Of a stretch of 64,000 bases of DNA, positions 52,095 to 61,980 are shown one piece after another (the first letter of the stretch is position 1; each line of letters starts with the position of its first letter). A program made the position numbers and the translations under genes. Origin of the DNA: Winogradskyella thalassocola (lineage in GTDB: Bacteria; Bacteroidota; Bacteroidia; Flavobacteriales; Flavobacteriaceae). Under the pieces are notes generated by a model, which did no database searches, was not told the DNA's origin, and was given only the letters and a program-made list of their open reading frames with translations. The DNA is taken from contig NZ_FNCZ01000010.1 in assembly GCF_900099995.1 (NCBI RefSeq), forward strand, positions 1 through 64,000. The letters are read 5' to 3'.

Positions 52095-53045
52095 ATGACA
52101 GGAACAGTATATAAATCTACAGGCAGTTGGTACACTGTAAAAACCCTAAATGGTAAATTCTATGAATGTAGAATTAAAGGCCGTTTTAGATTGGCTGGTA
52201 TTAAAAGTACCAACCCAATTGCTGTTGGCGATAAAGTAGAGTTTGAGCTAGAAACTAAGAACAACACAGAAACTGGTGTAATTCACCGCATTGAAGAACG
52301 TAAAAACTACATTGTTCGTAAGTCGGTAAACCTTTCTAAGCTAACGCATATCATTGCGTCTAATATCGATCAGGTATTTTTATTAGTGACTATTGATAAT
52401 CCTCCAACATTTACCACGTTTATCGATCGGTTTTTAGTGACTGCCGAAGCCTATTCTATTAAAACAGTGCTACTTTTTAATAAAGTAGATACGTATAGTG
52501 AAGAGACGTTGCTAGAGGTGAAATATCTCGCTAGTGTTTATAGAGCTATAGGTTACGAATGTATTGGTATTTCTGCAACCACAGGAAAGAATATAGACAA
52601 GGTAAAAGCCTTAATGGAAGGTAAAGTAAGCATGTTTGCTGGGCATTCTGGTGTTGGTAAATCGACGCTTGTAAATGCCATTGAGCCTTCTTTAGACTTA
52701 AAAACAAAGGTTATTTCTACACAACATAGCCAAGGACAGCATACCACAACATTTGCAGAAATGTTCGACCTCAGTTTCGATGCGGTTATTATTGATACTC
52801 CAGGAATTAAAGGATTTGGAGTGGTTGATATGGAAAAAGAAGAAGTTGGTGATTATTTTCCTGAGTTTTTTGCGTTAAAGCAAGATTGTAAGTTTAATAA
52901 TTGTATTCACATCAACGAGCCAAAATGTGCCGTTAAAGATGCTTTAGAAGCCAATGAGGTTTCTTATTCAAGATATAAAAGTTATGTGCAAATTTTAGAA
53001 GGTGAAGATGAGCATTATAGAACAGATAATTGGGACGAGGTTTAA
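52095..53045 (+). CDS. rsgA: Small ribosomal subunit biogenesis GTPase RsgA
   Basis: A 316-residue GTPase that helps mature the 30S subunit. An N-terminal OB fold (about 1-70; MTGTVYKSTGSWYTVKTLNG) precedes a circularly permuted G domain: G4 NKVD (about 133-136) comes before G1 GHSGVGKSTLVNA (about 183-195) and G3 DTPGIKGFG (about 235-243). The C-terminal zinc site is CKFNNCIHINEPKC. All are as expected for RsgA. dtd follows 48 bp downstream. Confidence 0.96.
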   Translation: MTGTVYKSTGSWYTVKTLNGKFYECRIKGRFRLAGIKSTNPIAVGDKVEFELETKNNTETGVIHRIEERKNYIVRKSVNLSKLTHIIASNIDQVFLLVTIDNPPTFTTFIDRFLVTAEAYSIKTVLLFNKVDTYSEETLLEVKYLASVYRAIGYECIGISATTGKNIDKVKALMEGKVSMFAGHSGVGKSTLVNAIEPSLDLKTKVISTQHSQGQHTTTFAEMFDLSFDAVIIDTPGIKGFGVVDMEKEEVGDYFPEFFALKQDCKFNNCIHINEPKCAVKDALEANEVSYSRYKSYVQILEGEDEHYRTDNWDEV

Positions 53046-53092
53046 TAATTAATTTTTAGTTGCAGTAAATAGTCGAATTAAGTCGTCATGTT

Positions 53093-53545
53093 ATGAGAAT
53101 AGTAATACAAAGAGTTTCTGAAGCTTCAGTTGTTATAGATAATTCTAAGGTTGCAACAATTCAAAAAGGGCTTGTAATTTTATTGGGTATCGAAAATGAT
53201 GATAGCCAAGAAGACATCAATTGGCTTTGTAATAAAACAGCTAATCTTCGTATTTTTCCCGATGACGATGGTGTAATGAATATCTCCTTAAAAGTTTCAG
53301 AAGGAGATGTTATCTTGGTAAGTCAATTCACACTTCACGCTAGTACCAAAAAAGGAAATCGACCAAGTTATATTAAAGCTGCGAAACCAAACATTGCAAT
53401 TCCGCTTTATAAGGCCTTTATTAAGACACTTCAATCCACATTGGGTAAATCCATACAAACGGGTGAGTTTGGTGCAGATATGAAAGTGTATCTGGTCAAT
53501 GACGGTCCGGTTACTATAATCATCGACTCTAAGAATAAAGAGTAA
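53093..53545 (+). CDS. dtd: D-aminoacyl-tRNA deacylase
   Basis: A 150-residue homodimeric enzyme that removes D-amino acids (and glycine from tRNA-Ala) from mischarged tRNA. MRIVIQRVSEASVVIDNSKV opens it, LVSQFTLHASTKKGNRPSY (about 79-97) is the catalytic SQFTL region, and NDGPVTIIID (about 136-145) carries the Gly-cisPro motif that enforces chiral rejection. Length is exactly typical. It is probably cotranscribed with rsgA. Confidence 0.96.
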   Translation: MRIVIQRVSEASVVIDNSKVATIQKGLVILLGIENDDSQEDINWLCNKTANLRIFPDDDGVMNISLKVSEGDVILVSQFTLHASTKKGNRPSYIKAAKPNIAIPLYKAFIKTLQSTLGKSIQTGEFGADMKVYLVNDGPVTIIIDSKNKE

Positions 53546-53793
53546 CACTCAAGAGCAATTCATAACGCATATAATTCTAAATTTAGATCTGTCATTTCGT
53601 TAAGTTGAAATGGTGTAATATGTTTCGAAAATGATTCATAATAAATTATGGGTCTATAAAAAATCAATCAAATTTTGAAATAAATAGGACGGTCATCGAA
53701 TAATTTAGAAACGTAAGAAATTTATATTAGAAATAGTTTGGGATATTGTTTTTCCTTTATATATTGTAAAGCTAAACCTGTTAAAACTATCTA

Positions 53794-55710
53794 ATGCTCA
53801 AATCACTACCTAACAATATTAGTCTTTTTTCTTACTTGTTTTTTGTTTCAATATCTAGCTTCTCTCAAACTGAAGACGCCTATATAGCATTGCTTGCTCC
53901 TCAAGAATTAATGACTAAAGTTAATGCCATTGTCAGATACGATAATCAGAGGATTGAAATTAACGCCATTGACGATATGGTAGTGCATACCAAACGTGTC
54001 GTAACTATTTATAATAAATACGGAGATAAACATGCCAATTCTTTAGAATTTTATAGCGAGAACTCTAATATTAAAACGATAGAGGCTAGAATTTACGATA
54101 GTTATGGTGAAGAAATAAAGAAGATAAAAAAGAATGACTTTACCGATAATAGTGCCGTAAGTGGAGGTACATTATATTCAGATAGTCGTATTAAATATTA
54201 CGATTATACACCAATAAGTTACCCTTACACTATTGAGTTTATATCTGAAGTAAAACATAATACCACAGCTTTCATTCCACAATGGAGACCTGTAAATGGT
54301 TATTTTTTAGGTATTCAACATGCAGAATATAAGATTGAAAATAATTCTGGAATACCCTTAAAAGTCAAAAAGGAAAATATTGAAAATAATAAAGTTGTTG
54401 AGGTTTCAGAAAATCATTTTACAATAGAAAATTTACCAGGTGTTCATTACGAATCCTATAGTCCGTCTCTTGTCACATTTACGCCAAGTGTAAAGCCTGC
54501 ATTAACTAAGTTTAATATGAACGGTGTTGAAGGTGTGAATACCAATTGGCAAGATTTTGGAAAATGGGTTTATGGTGAGTTGTTAACAGGTACAGACATA
54601 TTGCCGCAATCCGCTATCGATGATGTAAAGGCATTAACGAATGGTGTAGATGATAAAATAGAACGCGCAAAACTTGTTTATAAATACATGCAAGATAAAA
54701 CACGATATATCAGTGTTCAAATTGGTATTGGAGGTTGGAAGCCAATGTTGGCAGACGATGTAAATAAATTGGGTTATGGTGACTGTAAAGGTTTAACTAA
54801 TTATACAAAAGCATTGTTGGAAGCTGTAGATGTGCCGTCCTACTATACCTTGGTGTTTGGTGGTAGAAATATATTAGATATTGATGATGAATTTTCGTCC
54901 GCTCAAGGGAATCATGCTATTCTGTGTGTGCCTAACAACGATGAAAATATTTTCTTAGAGTGTACGAGTCAAACAAATCCTTTTGGGTTTTCAGCCGGTT
55001 TTACAGATGATAGAGTTGTGTTGTTGGTTAAGCCAGAAGGAGGTGAAATTGTACGAACCAAAATTTATGAAGCAGACGAAAGCGTTCAAAAAACAAATGC
55101 AAATGTTATAATGGATGCTACTGGTGGTTTTACTGCAGATGTAAGTATTGAAACGACAGGGTATCAGTATAGTCTTCACGAAGGCATTGAAAATAACACA
55201 GAACGCGATCAACATAGTCATTACAAGGACTATTGGGATAATATCAATAACATTACCATAGAAAATATCAATATTGTAAATGATAAAGAAAGTATTCTTC
55301 TTAGTGAAAACGTAAAATTATCGGCAACTAATTACGCTTCAAAAAGTGGTGATAGACTTATTTTTCAGCCTAATATGTTTAATACGGTAACCACAATTCC
55401 TTCAAGATATACAGATCGAAAATTAGAATTTAAAGTAGACCGCTCTTTTAAAGATGTAGATGAATTTATTATTCAATTACCAGAAGGTTTAATGGTTGAA
55501 GCCATGACAGATTCTAAAGAAATTAAAACCCAATTTGGAAGTTATAGTTTTAAGTTAGAAACATTAGATGATAATAAATTGAAATATACACGAACGTATA
55601 TTTTACTCAAAGGAAACTACCCAAAGGAAGATTATAAAGCATTTAGAGACTTTAGAAAACAAATTGTAAAGCACGATAAAAGCAAAATAGTATTAATTAA
55701 AGCTTCATAA
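53794..55710 (+). CDS. DUF3857 / transglutaminase-like secreted protein (active-site Cys present)
   Basis: A 638-residue protein with signal peptide ending FSQ (about residue 25). A DUF3857 beta-sandwich (about 45-240; VTIYNKYGDKHANSLEFYSE, YDYTPISYPYTIEFISEV) leads into a transglutaminase-like domain (about 270-400). There LVYKYMQDKTRYISVQIGIG, then GYGDCKGLTNYTKALLEA, supply the nucleophilic Cys, and QGNHAILCVPN the His. A C-terminal DUF3858-like beta domain follows. The family is secreted and its crosslinking or peptidase activity is unproven. The next gene, 39 bp on, is a paralogue that seems to lack the Cys. Confidence 0.87.
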   Translation: MLKSLPNNISLFSYLFFVSISSFSQTEDAYIALLAPQELMTKVNAIVRYDNQRIEINAIDDMVVHTKRVVTIYNKYGDKHANSLEFYSENSNIKTIEARIYDSYGEEIKKIKKNDFTDNSAVSGGTLYSDSRIKYYDYTPISYPYTIEFISEVKHNTTAFIPQWRPVNGYFLGIQHAEYKIENNSGIPLKVKKENIENNKVVEVSENHFTIENLPGVHYESYSPSLVTFTPSVKPALTKFNMNGVEGVNTNWQDFGKWVYGELLTGTDILPQSAIDDVKALTNGVDDKIERAKLVYKYMQDKTRYISVQIGIGGWKPMLADDVNKLGYGDCKGLTNYTKALLEAVDVPSYYTLVFGGRNILDIDDEFSSAQGNHAILCVPNNDENIFLECTSQTNPFGFSAGFTDDRVVLLVKPEGGEIVRTKIYEADESVQKTNANVIMDATGGFTADVSIETTGYQYSLHEGIENNTERDQHSHYKDYWDNINNITIENINIVNDKESILLSENVKLSATNYASKSGDRLIFQPNMFNTVTTIPSRYTDRKLEFKVDRSFKDVDEFIIQLPEGLMVEAMTDSKEIKTQFGSYSFKLETLDDNKLKYTRTYILLKGNYPKEDYKAFRDFRKQIVKHDKSKIVLIKAS

Positions 55711-55749
55711 TTTCCAATATCATAATTCAACCTAATAATCAATTCAATA

Positions 55750-57702
55750 ATGAAAAATCTACTACTTACATTCGTAATAGTCTTAAGTTTTAACTTTTTA
55801 AGTGCTCAGGATTATGACTTCGGTAAAATTTCAGATGCCGAACTTCAAGAAAAGTATCATCCAAAAGATTCTGCGTCTTCGGCAGCTATATTATATCGTA
55901 ACGAGGATATAAGTTTCTTTTTCTCTTCAAATGAAGGGTTTATGCAACAGCGTAAAGTTCATGAACGTATAAAAATATACAACAAAGATGGTTTTGATTG
56001 GGCAACGAAAAAAATCTATCTATATCAAGGGACAGGGCAAAGAGAAACCGTTAATGGCTTAAAAGGATTTTCCTATAATCTTGTGGATGGTAAGATTGAA
56101 AAGGATAAATTGAAAAGTGATGGTAAATTTGAAGAAGATTATAGCGAATTCACCAAAATTAATTCATTCACCTTACCAAACGTCAAAGAAGGCACTGTAA
56201 TTGAATATCAATATACCGTTACATCTCCTCGAATTAGTATAGACGATATCATTTTTCAATTTAGTGTGCCTATTAATAAATTAGATGTTAGAATTGCTAC
56301 ACCTGAGTATTATATATATAAAAAGCAGACGAATCTTCAGGCTAAATTTACGCCTAATGTAAATGAAACTTATATAAACACGAGGACGCCATTCGATTAT
56401 AAAATTAATATTATTAATATCAACGAGGAGAATATTCCGGCCATAAGATCTGAGGCGTATGCTGGTAGTATTAATAATTACAGAAGTAAAATGGCAATGG
56501 AGTTGACGGCGACTTTAAATAATATGAAAATTATTAATAAGACATATTCTACAACTTGGGAGTCAGTTTCAAAAACTATTTATGATAGTGAAGATTTTGG
56601 AGGGCAATTATCTAGATTTAGCATTTATAAAGACGATTTAGAAGCGGCATTAGATGGCATTGAAGACGATTTTGAAAAAGCAGCAGCCGTAGAAAAATTA
56701 GTAAAATCTAAAGTAAAATGGAACGGCAGATATGGTAAATATGCGCAAAATGGAATTAGATCAGCATATAAAGATGGCGAAGGTAATGATGCGGATATAA
56801 ATTTAATGGTGGTTTCCATGTTGCGTTCTCAAGGTGTTAATGCTAATCCGGTTTTAATAAGTACAAGAAACAATGGTATTCCGCTATTTCCAACACGCGA
56901 AGGGTTTAATTATGTGATTTGTAGTGTTCAAAAAGGGGAAGAGTATTTATTAATAGATGCTACTGAAGAATATAGTACTAATAATGTATTGCCACAACGT
57001 GTACTTAATTGGCAAGGTCGATTGATTGAAGATAATAAAGTATCGCGTTGGATTTCTATTCAGCCAAATAAAAAATCATTAGAGTCTTCAATGCTTAATG
57101 TAACAATTAATGAAGATTTTTCAGTATCAGGAAAAGTAGCACAGCATCTTACCGATTACGTGGCTTATTCTCATAGAAATAGATATGCGGTCCTAACAGA
57201 AGAAGATCATATAAAATCATTAGAAAAGGATAAAGGTGATATTGAAATAAGTGAATTAAATATAGAAAACACAAAAGATATAACGCAACCAATTAAAGTG
57301 AGTTACGAGTACGAATTGTCAGATGGTATTGATGAGGTTGGTGATAAACTCTATTTTTCTCCATTATTGTTTTTAGCGACGAAAGAAAATCCTTTTAAAT
57401 TGGAAGAACGTGAGTATCCAATCGATTTTGTAATTCCTTATACAGATAAATATATGGTTAATATTATGCTTCCAGAAGGGTACGATGTAGAATCACTTCC
57501 TAAGTCAGAAGCATTAGAGTTTAAGGATGCTAACGTAACATTTACGTACCTTGTTCAGCAAAACGGAAAATATTTGCAATTAAAAGCGCAATTAGATATT
57601 GCTAATCCTTTAATTTTGCCGGTAGATTACAAGGCTTTTAAAGCCTTTTATAGCAAAATAGTAGAGAAACAAGCAGAACAAATCGTATTAACTAAGGTAT
57701 AA
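55750..57702 (+). CDS. DUF3857 / transglutaminase-like secreted protein (catalytic Cys apparently lost)
   Basis: A 650-residue paralogue of the preceding protein, with signal peptide MKNLLLTFVIVLSFNFLSA then Q. The DUF3857 part (about 50-240; RIKIYNKDGFDWATKKIYLY, EYQYTVTSPRISIDDIIFQF) and the transglutaminase-like part (about 280-400) are recognisable. At the position of GDCKG in the sibling this protein reads EGNDADINLMVVSML, so the nucleophilic Cys is replaced. It is probably a non-catalytic partner or binding protein. Its stop is 2 bp before the MazG-like gene. Confidence 0.87.
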   Translation: MKNLLLTFVIVLSFNFLSAQDYDFGKISDAELQEKYHPKDSASSAAILYRNEDISFFFSSNEGFMQQRKVHERIKIYNKDGFDWATKKIYLYQGTGQRETVNGLKGFSYNLVDGKIEKDKLKSDGKFEEDYSEFTKINSFTLPNVKEGTVIEYQYTVTSPRISIDDIIFQFSVPINKLDVRIATPEYYIYKKQTNLQAKFTPNVNETYINTRTPFDYKINIININEENIPAIRSEAYAGSINNYRSKMAMELTATLNNMKIINKTYSTTWESVSKTIYDSEDFGGQLSRFSIYKDDLEAALDGIEDDFEKAAAVEKLVKSKVKWNGRYGKYAQNGIRSAYKDGEGNDADINLMVVSMLRSQGVNANPVLISTRNNGIPLFPTREGFNYVICSVQKGEEYLLIDATEEYSTNNVLPQRVLNWQGRLIEDNKVSRWISIQPNKKSLESSMLNVTINEDFSVSGKVAQHLTDYVAYSHRNRYAVLTEEDHIKSLEKDKGDIEISELNIENTKDITQPIKVSYEYELSDGIDEVGDKLYFSPLLFLATKENPFKLEEREYPIDFVIPYTDKYMVNIMLPEGYDVESLPKSEALEFKDANVTFTYLVQQNGKYLQLKAQLDIANPLILPVDYKAFKAFYSKIVEKQAEQIVLTKV

Positions 57703-57704
57703 AT

Positions 57705-58031
57705 ATGAATATTAAAAACGCACAAAAAGAAGTTGACGATTGGATTAATGAACACGGTGTACGTTATTTTAATGAACTTACAAATATGGCGCAGCTAACC
57801 GAAGAGGTTGGAGAAGTAGCACGTATTATAGCCAGACGTTATGGGGAACAAAGCGAAAAAGAAAGCGACAAAAATAAAGATTTAGGTGAAGAGTTATCTG
57901 ATGTCATGTTCGTGGTATTATGTTTAGCAAACCAAACAGGTATAGACTTACAGGCTGCTTTTGATAAAAAAATGGATAAAAAAGCAAAACGAGACCACAA
58001 CAGACATCACAATAATGATAAATTAAAGTAG
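57705..58031 (+). CDS. MazG-like nucleotide pyrophosphohydrolase
   Basis: A 108-residue all-alpha NTP pyrophosphatase. NELTNMAQLTEEVGEVARII (about 24-43) holds the EExxE metal site and KDLGEELSDVMFVVLCLANQ (about 58-77) the ExxD site, the two-helix metal cage of MazG/dUTPase-like enzymes. It should hydrolyse non-canonical nucleoside triphosphates to monophosphates and pyrophosphate. It starts 2 bp after the second DUF3857 gene and precedes aroA by 32 bp, probably one transcript. Confidence 0.92.
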   Translation: MNIKNAQKEVDDWINEHGVRYFNELTNMAQLTEEVGEVARIIARRYGEQSEKESDKNKDLGEELSDVMFVVLCLANQTGIDLQAAFDKKMDKKAKRDHNRHHNNDKLK

Positions 58032-58063
58032 TTTTGTCATTCATTTTATTTTAGAGCTTTCTT

Positions 58064-59290
58064 ATGGACATTAGTATCCAAAAATCAAAACTGCATAATC
58101 AACAAAAGGTTCAAATTACGGGGTCAAAAAGTGAGTCTAATCGCTTGTTGCTCCTTCAGGCGTTGTATCCTCAAATTAGTATCAACAATGTGTCTAATTC
58201 AGATGATTCTGTGCTGATGCAAAAAGCATTAGTTTCAGAAGAAAAACTGATTGATATCCATCATGCTGGTACGGCCATGCGTTTTTTAACGGCCTATTTT
58301 TCAATTCAAAGTGGCAGAGAAACTGTAATTACAGGATCACCTCGTATGAAAGAACGTCCAATTAAAATATTGGTCGATGCTTTAAAAATGTTAGGAGCAG
58401 AAATTACGTATTTAGAAAATGATGGTTTTCCACCTTTACGAATAATAGGTAAAGAATTAACGGAGCATAAGGTGACTTTAGAAGCCAATGTGAGCAGTCA
58501 GTATATTTCGGCATTATTGCTAATTGCGTCTAAATTAGAAAACGGATTAGAATTAACGCTAAAAGGAAAAATAACATCTGTGCCTTATATTAATATGACT
58601 TTGAGTCTGTTAAATAGTATTGGTATAGAAACTAGTTTTGTAGAAAACACCATTTCAGTAAAACCTAATGCAGCAAACCTAGAACCTCAATCACTAACTG
58701 TTGAATCGGATTGGTCATCAGCCTCCTATTTTTATGGTTTAATAGCTTTAAGTGATGTCGATACAGAAATTACTATCGGAGCCTATAAAAACAAGAGTTT
58801 GCAAGGGGATTCTGTATTAGCTGATATTTATGAAAAATTTGGAGTTACCACTACTTTTGAAGATGATTCGATTACACTTCGAAAATCCTCAAATATTGAC
58901 ATTAAATCTATTATCGAATTAGATTTAAAAAATGCTCCAGATATTGCACAAACCATAGCTGTAACAGCATTTGGTCTAGGATTAAAATGTTCTATGATAG
59001 GTTTACATACCTTAAAAATTAAGGAAACAGATCGTTTAGTAGCGCTTAAAATCGAATTAGAAAAATTAGGAGCCGAAGTACACATTACAGACCTTTCTTT
59101 ACATTTAGAACCGTCAAAAACAATCAATAGCAACGTAGCAATAGCAACATATAATGATCATAGAATGGCGATGGCTTTTGCTCCTTTAGGTTTAAAAGTG
59201 CCAATTGTTATCGAAAACGCTGATGTGGTGAGTAAATCATACCCTCAATTTTGGGAAGATTTTAAAGCGATTGGGTTCAATTTAAAATAA
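58064..59290 (+). CDS. aroA: 3-phosphoshikimate 1-carboxyvinyltransferase (EPSP synthase)
   Basis: A 408-residue shikimate pathway enzyme adding enolpyruvate from PEP to shikimate-3-phosphate. [20 protein letters not shown] (about 15-34) is the substrate loop, where most enzymes have the PGSKSxxxR form; [16 protein letters not shown] (about 66-81) has the GTAxR form of the LPGSKS/GNAGTAMR motif, and [19 protein letters not shown] and [20 protein letters not shown] follow. Somewhat shorter than the about 427-residue E. coli enzyme, as in other Bacteroidota. It supplies chorismate for the operon at 45.7-49.7 kb but is encoded apart. Confidence 0.94.
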   Translation: MDISIQKSKLHNQQKVQITGSKSESNRLLLLQALYPQISINNVSNSDDSVLMQKALVSEEKLIDIHHAGTAMRFLTAYFSIQSGRETVITGSPRMKERPIKILVDALKMLGAEITYLENDGFPPLRIIGKELTEHKVTLEANVSSQYISALLLIASKLENGLELTLKGKITSVPYINMTLSLLNSIGIETSFVENTISVKPNAANLEPQSLTVESDWSSASYFYGLIALSDVDTEITIGAYKNKSLQGDSVLADIYEKFGVTTTFEDDSITLRKSSNIDIKSIIELDLKNAPDIAQTIAVTAFGLGLKCSMIGLHTLKIKETDRLVALKIELEKLGAEVHITDLSLHLEPSKTINSNVAIATYNDHRMAMAFAPLGLKVPIVIENADVVSKSYPQFWEDFKAIGFNLK

Positions 59291-59302
59291 ACCCTTATTT
59301 AC

Positions 59303-59334
59303 TTGACAAGGCCTATGTTGAGATTGTATCTTTG
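59303..59334 (+). promoter_or_regulatory. Promoter of queA
   Basis: TTG (59303-59305) with AC following, a 21-base spacer and TATCTTTG (59327-59334) match the -33 and -7 elements well. The start near 59340 excludes the longer ORF start at 59332 and supports ATG 59359. Confidence 0.68.
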
Positions 59335-59358
59335 CAATTCGAAAAAAAAATAATATAC

Positions 59359-60408
59359 ATGAAATTATCACATTTCCATTTTGACCTTCCAGACGAATTA
59401 TTAGCAGAACGTCCTGCAGAACACAGAGACGAATCTAGATTGATGGTTCTTGATAGAGCAAAACAAACTATCGAGCACAAGCAATTCAAAGATATTATCG
59501 ATTATTTTGATGAAGGTGATGTGATGATAATGAATGATACCAAAGTGTTCCCGGCACGTTTATTTGGTAATAAAGAAAAAACAGGCGCACGTATCGAAGT
59601 GTTTTTATTACGTGAGTTAAACCAAGATCAACGTCTTTGGGATGTATTGGTAGATCCGGCTCGTAAAATAAGAATTGGTAATAAATTATATTTCGGTGAC
59701 GATGAGACTTTAGTTGCTGAAGTAATTGACAATACAACATCTAGAGGTAGAACGTTACGTTTCTTGTATGACGGATCTTATTCTGACTTTAGAACAAAAC
59801 TAACGCAACTTGGTGAAACACCATTACCAAAGTATATTAATAGAGAGGTAGAGCCAGAAGATGAAGAGCGTTACCAAACTATTTATGCGAAAAATGAAGG
59901 AGCTGTAGCAGCACCAACAGCAGGTTTGCATTTTTCTAAGCATTTATTAAAACGTTTAGAGATTAAAGGAATTAAAACAGCAGAAGTAACATTACATGTT
60001 GGTTTAGGTACGTTTAACCCAGTTGAGGTTGAAGATTTGTCTAAGCACAAAATGGATAGTGAAGAGATTGTAATCAAACAAAGTGCAGCAGACATTGTAA
60101 ATAATGCAATCGAAAATAAAAAGCGTGTGTGTGCTGTAGGTACAACATCAATGCGTACAATTGAAAGTTCAGTATCATCAAACGGAAGATTAAATGAATT
60201 TGAAGGTTGGACCAATAAATTTATATTCCCTCCGTATGATTTTAGTATCGCTAACTGTATGATCACTAATTTTCATACACCAAAATCGACGTTGTTAATG
60301 ATGACATCAGCTTTTGCAGGTCATGATTTTATGAAGAAAGCATACGAAGAAGCCGTAAAAGAGAAGTATAGATTTTACTCTTATGGAGATGCTATGTTAA
60401 TCATCTAA
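59359..60408 (+). CDS. queA: tRNA S-adenosylmethionine ribosyltransferase-isomerase
   Basis: A 349-residue enzyme that transfers and isomerises the ribose of SAM onto preQ1 in tRNA position 34, giving epoxyqueuosine. The start [20 protein letters not shown] matches the family; the extra nine codons upstream lie before the predicted mRNA start. [40 protein letters not shown] and [14 protein letters not shown] are the signature stretches. [20 protein letters not shown] is near the C-terminus. Other queuosine genes are not in the window. Confidence 0.95.
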   Translation: MKLSHFHFDLPDELLAERPAEHRDESRLMVLDRAKQTIEHKQFKDIIDYFDEGDVMIMNDTKVFPARLFGNKEKTGARIEVFLLRELNQDQRLWDVLVDPARKIRIGNKLYFGDDETLVAEVIDNTTSRGRTLRFLYDGSYSDFRTKLTQLGETPLPKYINREVEPEDEERYQTIYAKNEGAVAAPTAGLHFSKHLLKRLEIKGIKTAEVTLHVGLGTFNPVEVEDLSKHKMDSEEIVIKQSAADIVNNAIENKKRVCAVGTTSMRTIESSVSSNGRLNEFEGWTNKFIFPPYDFSIANCMITNFHTPKSTLLMMTSAFAGHDFMKKAYEEAVKEKYRFYSYGDAMLII

Positions 60409-60431
60409 GCATTCAAAAATCATAAAGTTTT

Positions 60432-60460
60432 AAAAAAGTCTCTTCATTGAGGCTTTTTTT
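60432..60460 (+). terminator. Terminator of queA
   Basis: AAAAAAGTCTC pairs with GAGGCTTTTTT (one G-T wobble) around a 6-base loop, followed by T, 24 bp after the stop. Confidence 0.83.
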
Positions 60461-60475
60461 GTTTTTAATATTTTT

Positions 60476-60563
60476 GGCGTTACCCAAGGGGCAGGCTGTT
60501 CGCTGCAAGTCCTCGCAATTTGGATAAAAGATCCAAACTTCTGTGGGCTTTCCACTATAGCCA
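60476..60563. repeat. Degenerate flavobacterial intergenic repeat
   Basis: The stretch opens GGCGTTACCCAAGGGGCAGG, continues CTGTTCGCTGCAAGTCCTCG and closes GGGCTTTCCACTAT. This wording recalls a repeat found, from recollection, many times in Flavobacteriaceae genomes between genes and near insertion sequences. In the middle TTTGGAT/ATCCAAA (60519-60537) is a perfect 7-bp hairpin. It is locally much richer in GC than its surroundings. The rest of the 461-bp gap to rlmN holds only promoter-like elements. Confidence 0.5.
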
Positions 60564-60800
60564 AGTTGAATATGTATTTTGGTAGAAATAAATTGAATTA
60601 TTTTTAGATTAATAGAAACGAAAAAATCTTAGCATAGCCTGTGTTACGGTACTATTTTTTTGTGAAAAGTAAGCTAAAAAGAAACGATTTTCGACAACAT
60701 TACATGTTTAATTTGGCATTTATCCTTAACGCGCCATCCGATGTTAAATTGTCGCATCAAACCAAATATGATACTCTCAATCGATATGAATTGAGATTTT

Positions 60801-60863
60801 TATCTTTGCAGCATCGCGACTTTACGAGAAGCCTAAATTTTAATAATACATTCACTACTTTTG
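60801..60863 (+). promoter_or_regulatory. Two -7 elements upstream of rlmN
   Basis: TATCTTTG (60801-60808) and TACTTTTG (60856-60863) both match TAnnTTTG. The second lies 7 bases before ATG 60870, so transcription from it would begin at or next to the start codon and give a leaderless mRNA. The first would give a leader of about 55 bases. Confidence 0.5.
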
Positions 60864-60869
60864 CAAAAT

Positions 60870-61910
60870 ATGGAAACTAAGAAAAAAGACGTAAGAGCAC
60901 TAACCAAAGACCAATTAAGAGAATTCTTTGTGTCACAAGGAGATAAAGCTTTTAGAGGGAATCAGGTTTATGAGTGGTTATGGCAAAAGTCAGCACATAG
61001 TTTTGAGGATATGACTAATGTATCTTTAGAAACACGACAAATGTTAGAAGCTAATTTTGTAATTAACCATATAAAAGTAGATCAGATGCAACGTAGCTCT
61101 GATGGTACTATTAAGAACGCTGTAAGACTCCACGATGATTTAATAGTAGAATCTGTACTTATTCCTACAGCGACGAGAACAACGGCTTGTGTGTCGTCTC
61201 AAGTAGGTTGTAGTTTAGATTGTAGGTTTTGCGCAACGTCGCGTTTAAAACGTATGCGAAATCTTAATCCAGATGAAATATACGATCAAGTTGTCGCTAT
61301 CGATAACGAAAGTCGATTATATCACAACAGACCCTTGAGTAACATTGTGTTTATGGGAATGGGAGAGCCTTTAATGAATTATAATAACGTTCTTAAAGCA
61401 ATCGATAAAATTACATCACCAGAAGGTTTGGGAATGTCGCCAAAACGAATTGTAGTATCAACCTCTGGAGTGCCAAAAATGATTAAGAAGATGGCAGACG
61501 ATAATGTGAAATTTAAGTTAGCAGTTTCACTACATTCTGCAATCGATGAGATTCGTACGTCTATAATGCCATTTAATGCTACATTTCCGTTAAGTGACTT
61601 AAGAGAATCTCTTCAATATTGGTATGCCGCAACGAAGAATAGAATAACTTATGAGTATGTGGTATGGGATGGTATCAACGATAAGCGAAAGGACGCTGAG
61701 GCTTTAGTAGAGTTTTGCAAATTCGCACCAAGTAAAGTCAACCTTATAGAATATAACCCAATTGACGATGGTGAGTTTCAACAAGCCAATTCAAAAGCAA
61801 TCGATATGTACGTCAGTGTTCTTGAGGCTAATAATATTACGGTAACCGTAAGACGAAGTAGAGGAAAGGATATTGATGCTGCTTGTGGTCAGTTGGCTAA
61901 TAAGAGTTAA
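60870..61910 (+). CDS. rlmN: 23S rRNA (adenine-C2)-methyltransferase RlmN
   Basis: A 346-residue radical SAM enzyme methylating C2 of A2503 in 23S rRNA and A37 in some tRNAs. The radical SAM cluster motif CSLDCRFCAT (about 118-127) has the CxxxCxxC pattern, preceded by TACVSSQVGC. VFMGMGEPLMNYNNVLKAID is the GEP motif, VSLHSAIDEIRTSIMPFNAT follows, and the C-terminal VTVRRSRGKDIDAACGQLAN holds the second catalytic cysteine. ATG 60870 is preferred to an in-frame TTG three codons earlier, which overlaps the -7 element. Confidence 0.96.
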   Translation: METKKKDVRALTKDQLREFFVSQGDKAFRGNQVYEWLWQKSAHSFEDMTNVSLETRQMLEANFVINHIKVDQMQRSSDGTIKNAVRLHDDLIVESVLIPTATRTTACVSSQVGCSLDCRFCATSRLKRMRNLNPDEIYDQVVAIDNESRLYHNRPLSNIVFMGMGEPLMNYNNVLKAIDKITSPEGLGMSPKRIVVSTSGVPKMIKKMADDNVKFKLAVSLHSAIDEIRTSIMPFNATFPLSDLRESLQYWYAATKNRITYEYVVWDGINDKRKDAEALVEFCKFAPSKVNLIEYNPIDDGEFQQANSKAIDMYVSVLEANNITVTVRRSRGKDIDAACGQLANKS

Positions 61911-61936
61911 AGTAAAAATTATTTAGATTTTAGACA

Positions 61937-61967
61937 TAAAAAAAAGCGGCAATTGCCGCTTTTTTTA
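61937..61967. terminator. Bidirectional terminator between rlmN and the T9SS gene
   Basis: GCGGCAATTGCCGC is a perfect palindrome flanked by A and T runs, 27 bp after rlmN and 14 bp before the convergent stop. Confidence 0.88.
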
Positions 61968-61980
61968 GTTTAGAAGTTTT

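Noticed and set aside
53546..53793. Possible gene in the 248-bp gap before the first DUF3857 gene
   Set aside because: AT-rich with stops in all frames and no clear hairpin or repeat; treated as plain upstream region.
59883..60266. 127-codon frame opposite queA
   Set aside because: Shadow of the conserved queA coding region on the other strand.
60641..60880. 79-codon plus-strand frame before rlmN
   Set aside because: No signal peptide or family, contains two -7 promoter elements and runs out of frame into the rlmN start; judged non-coding.
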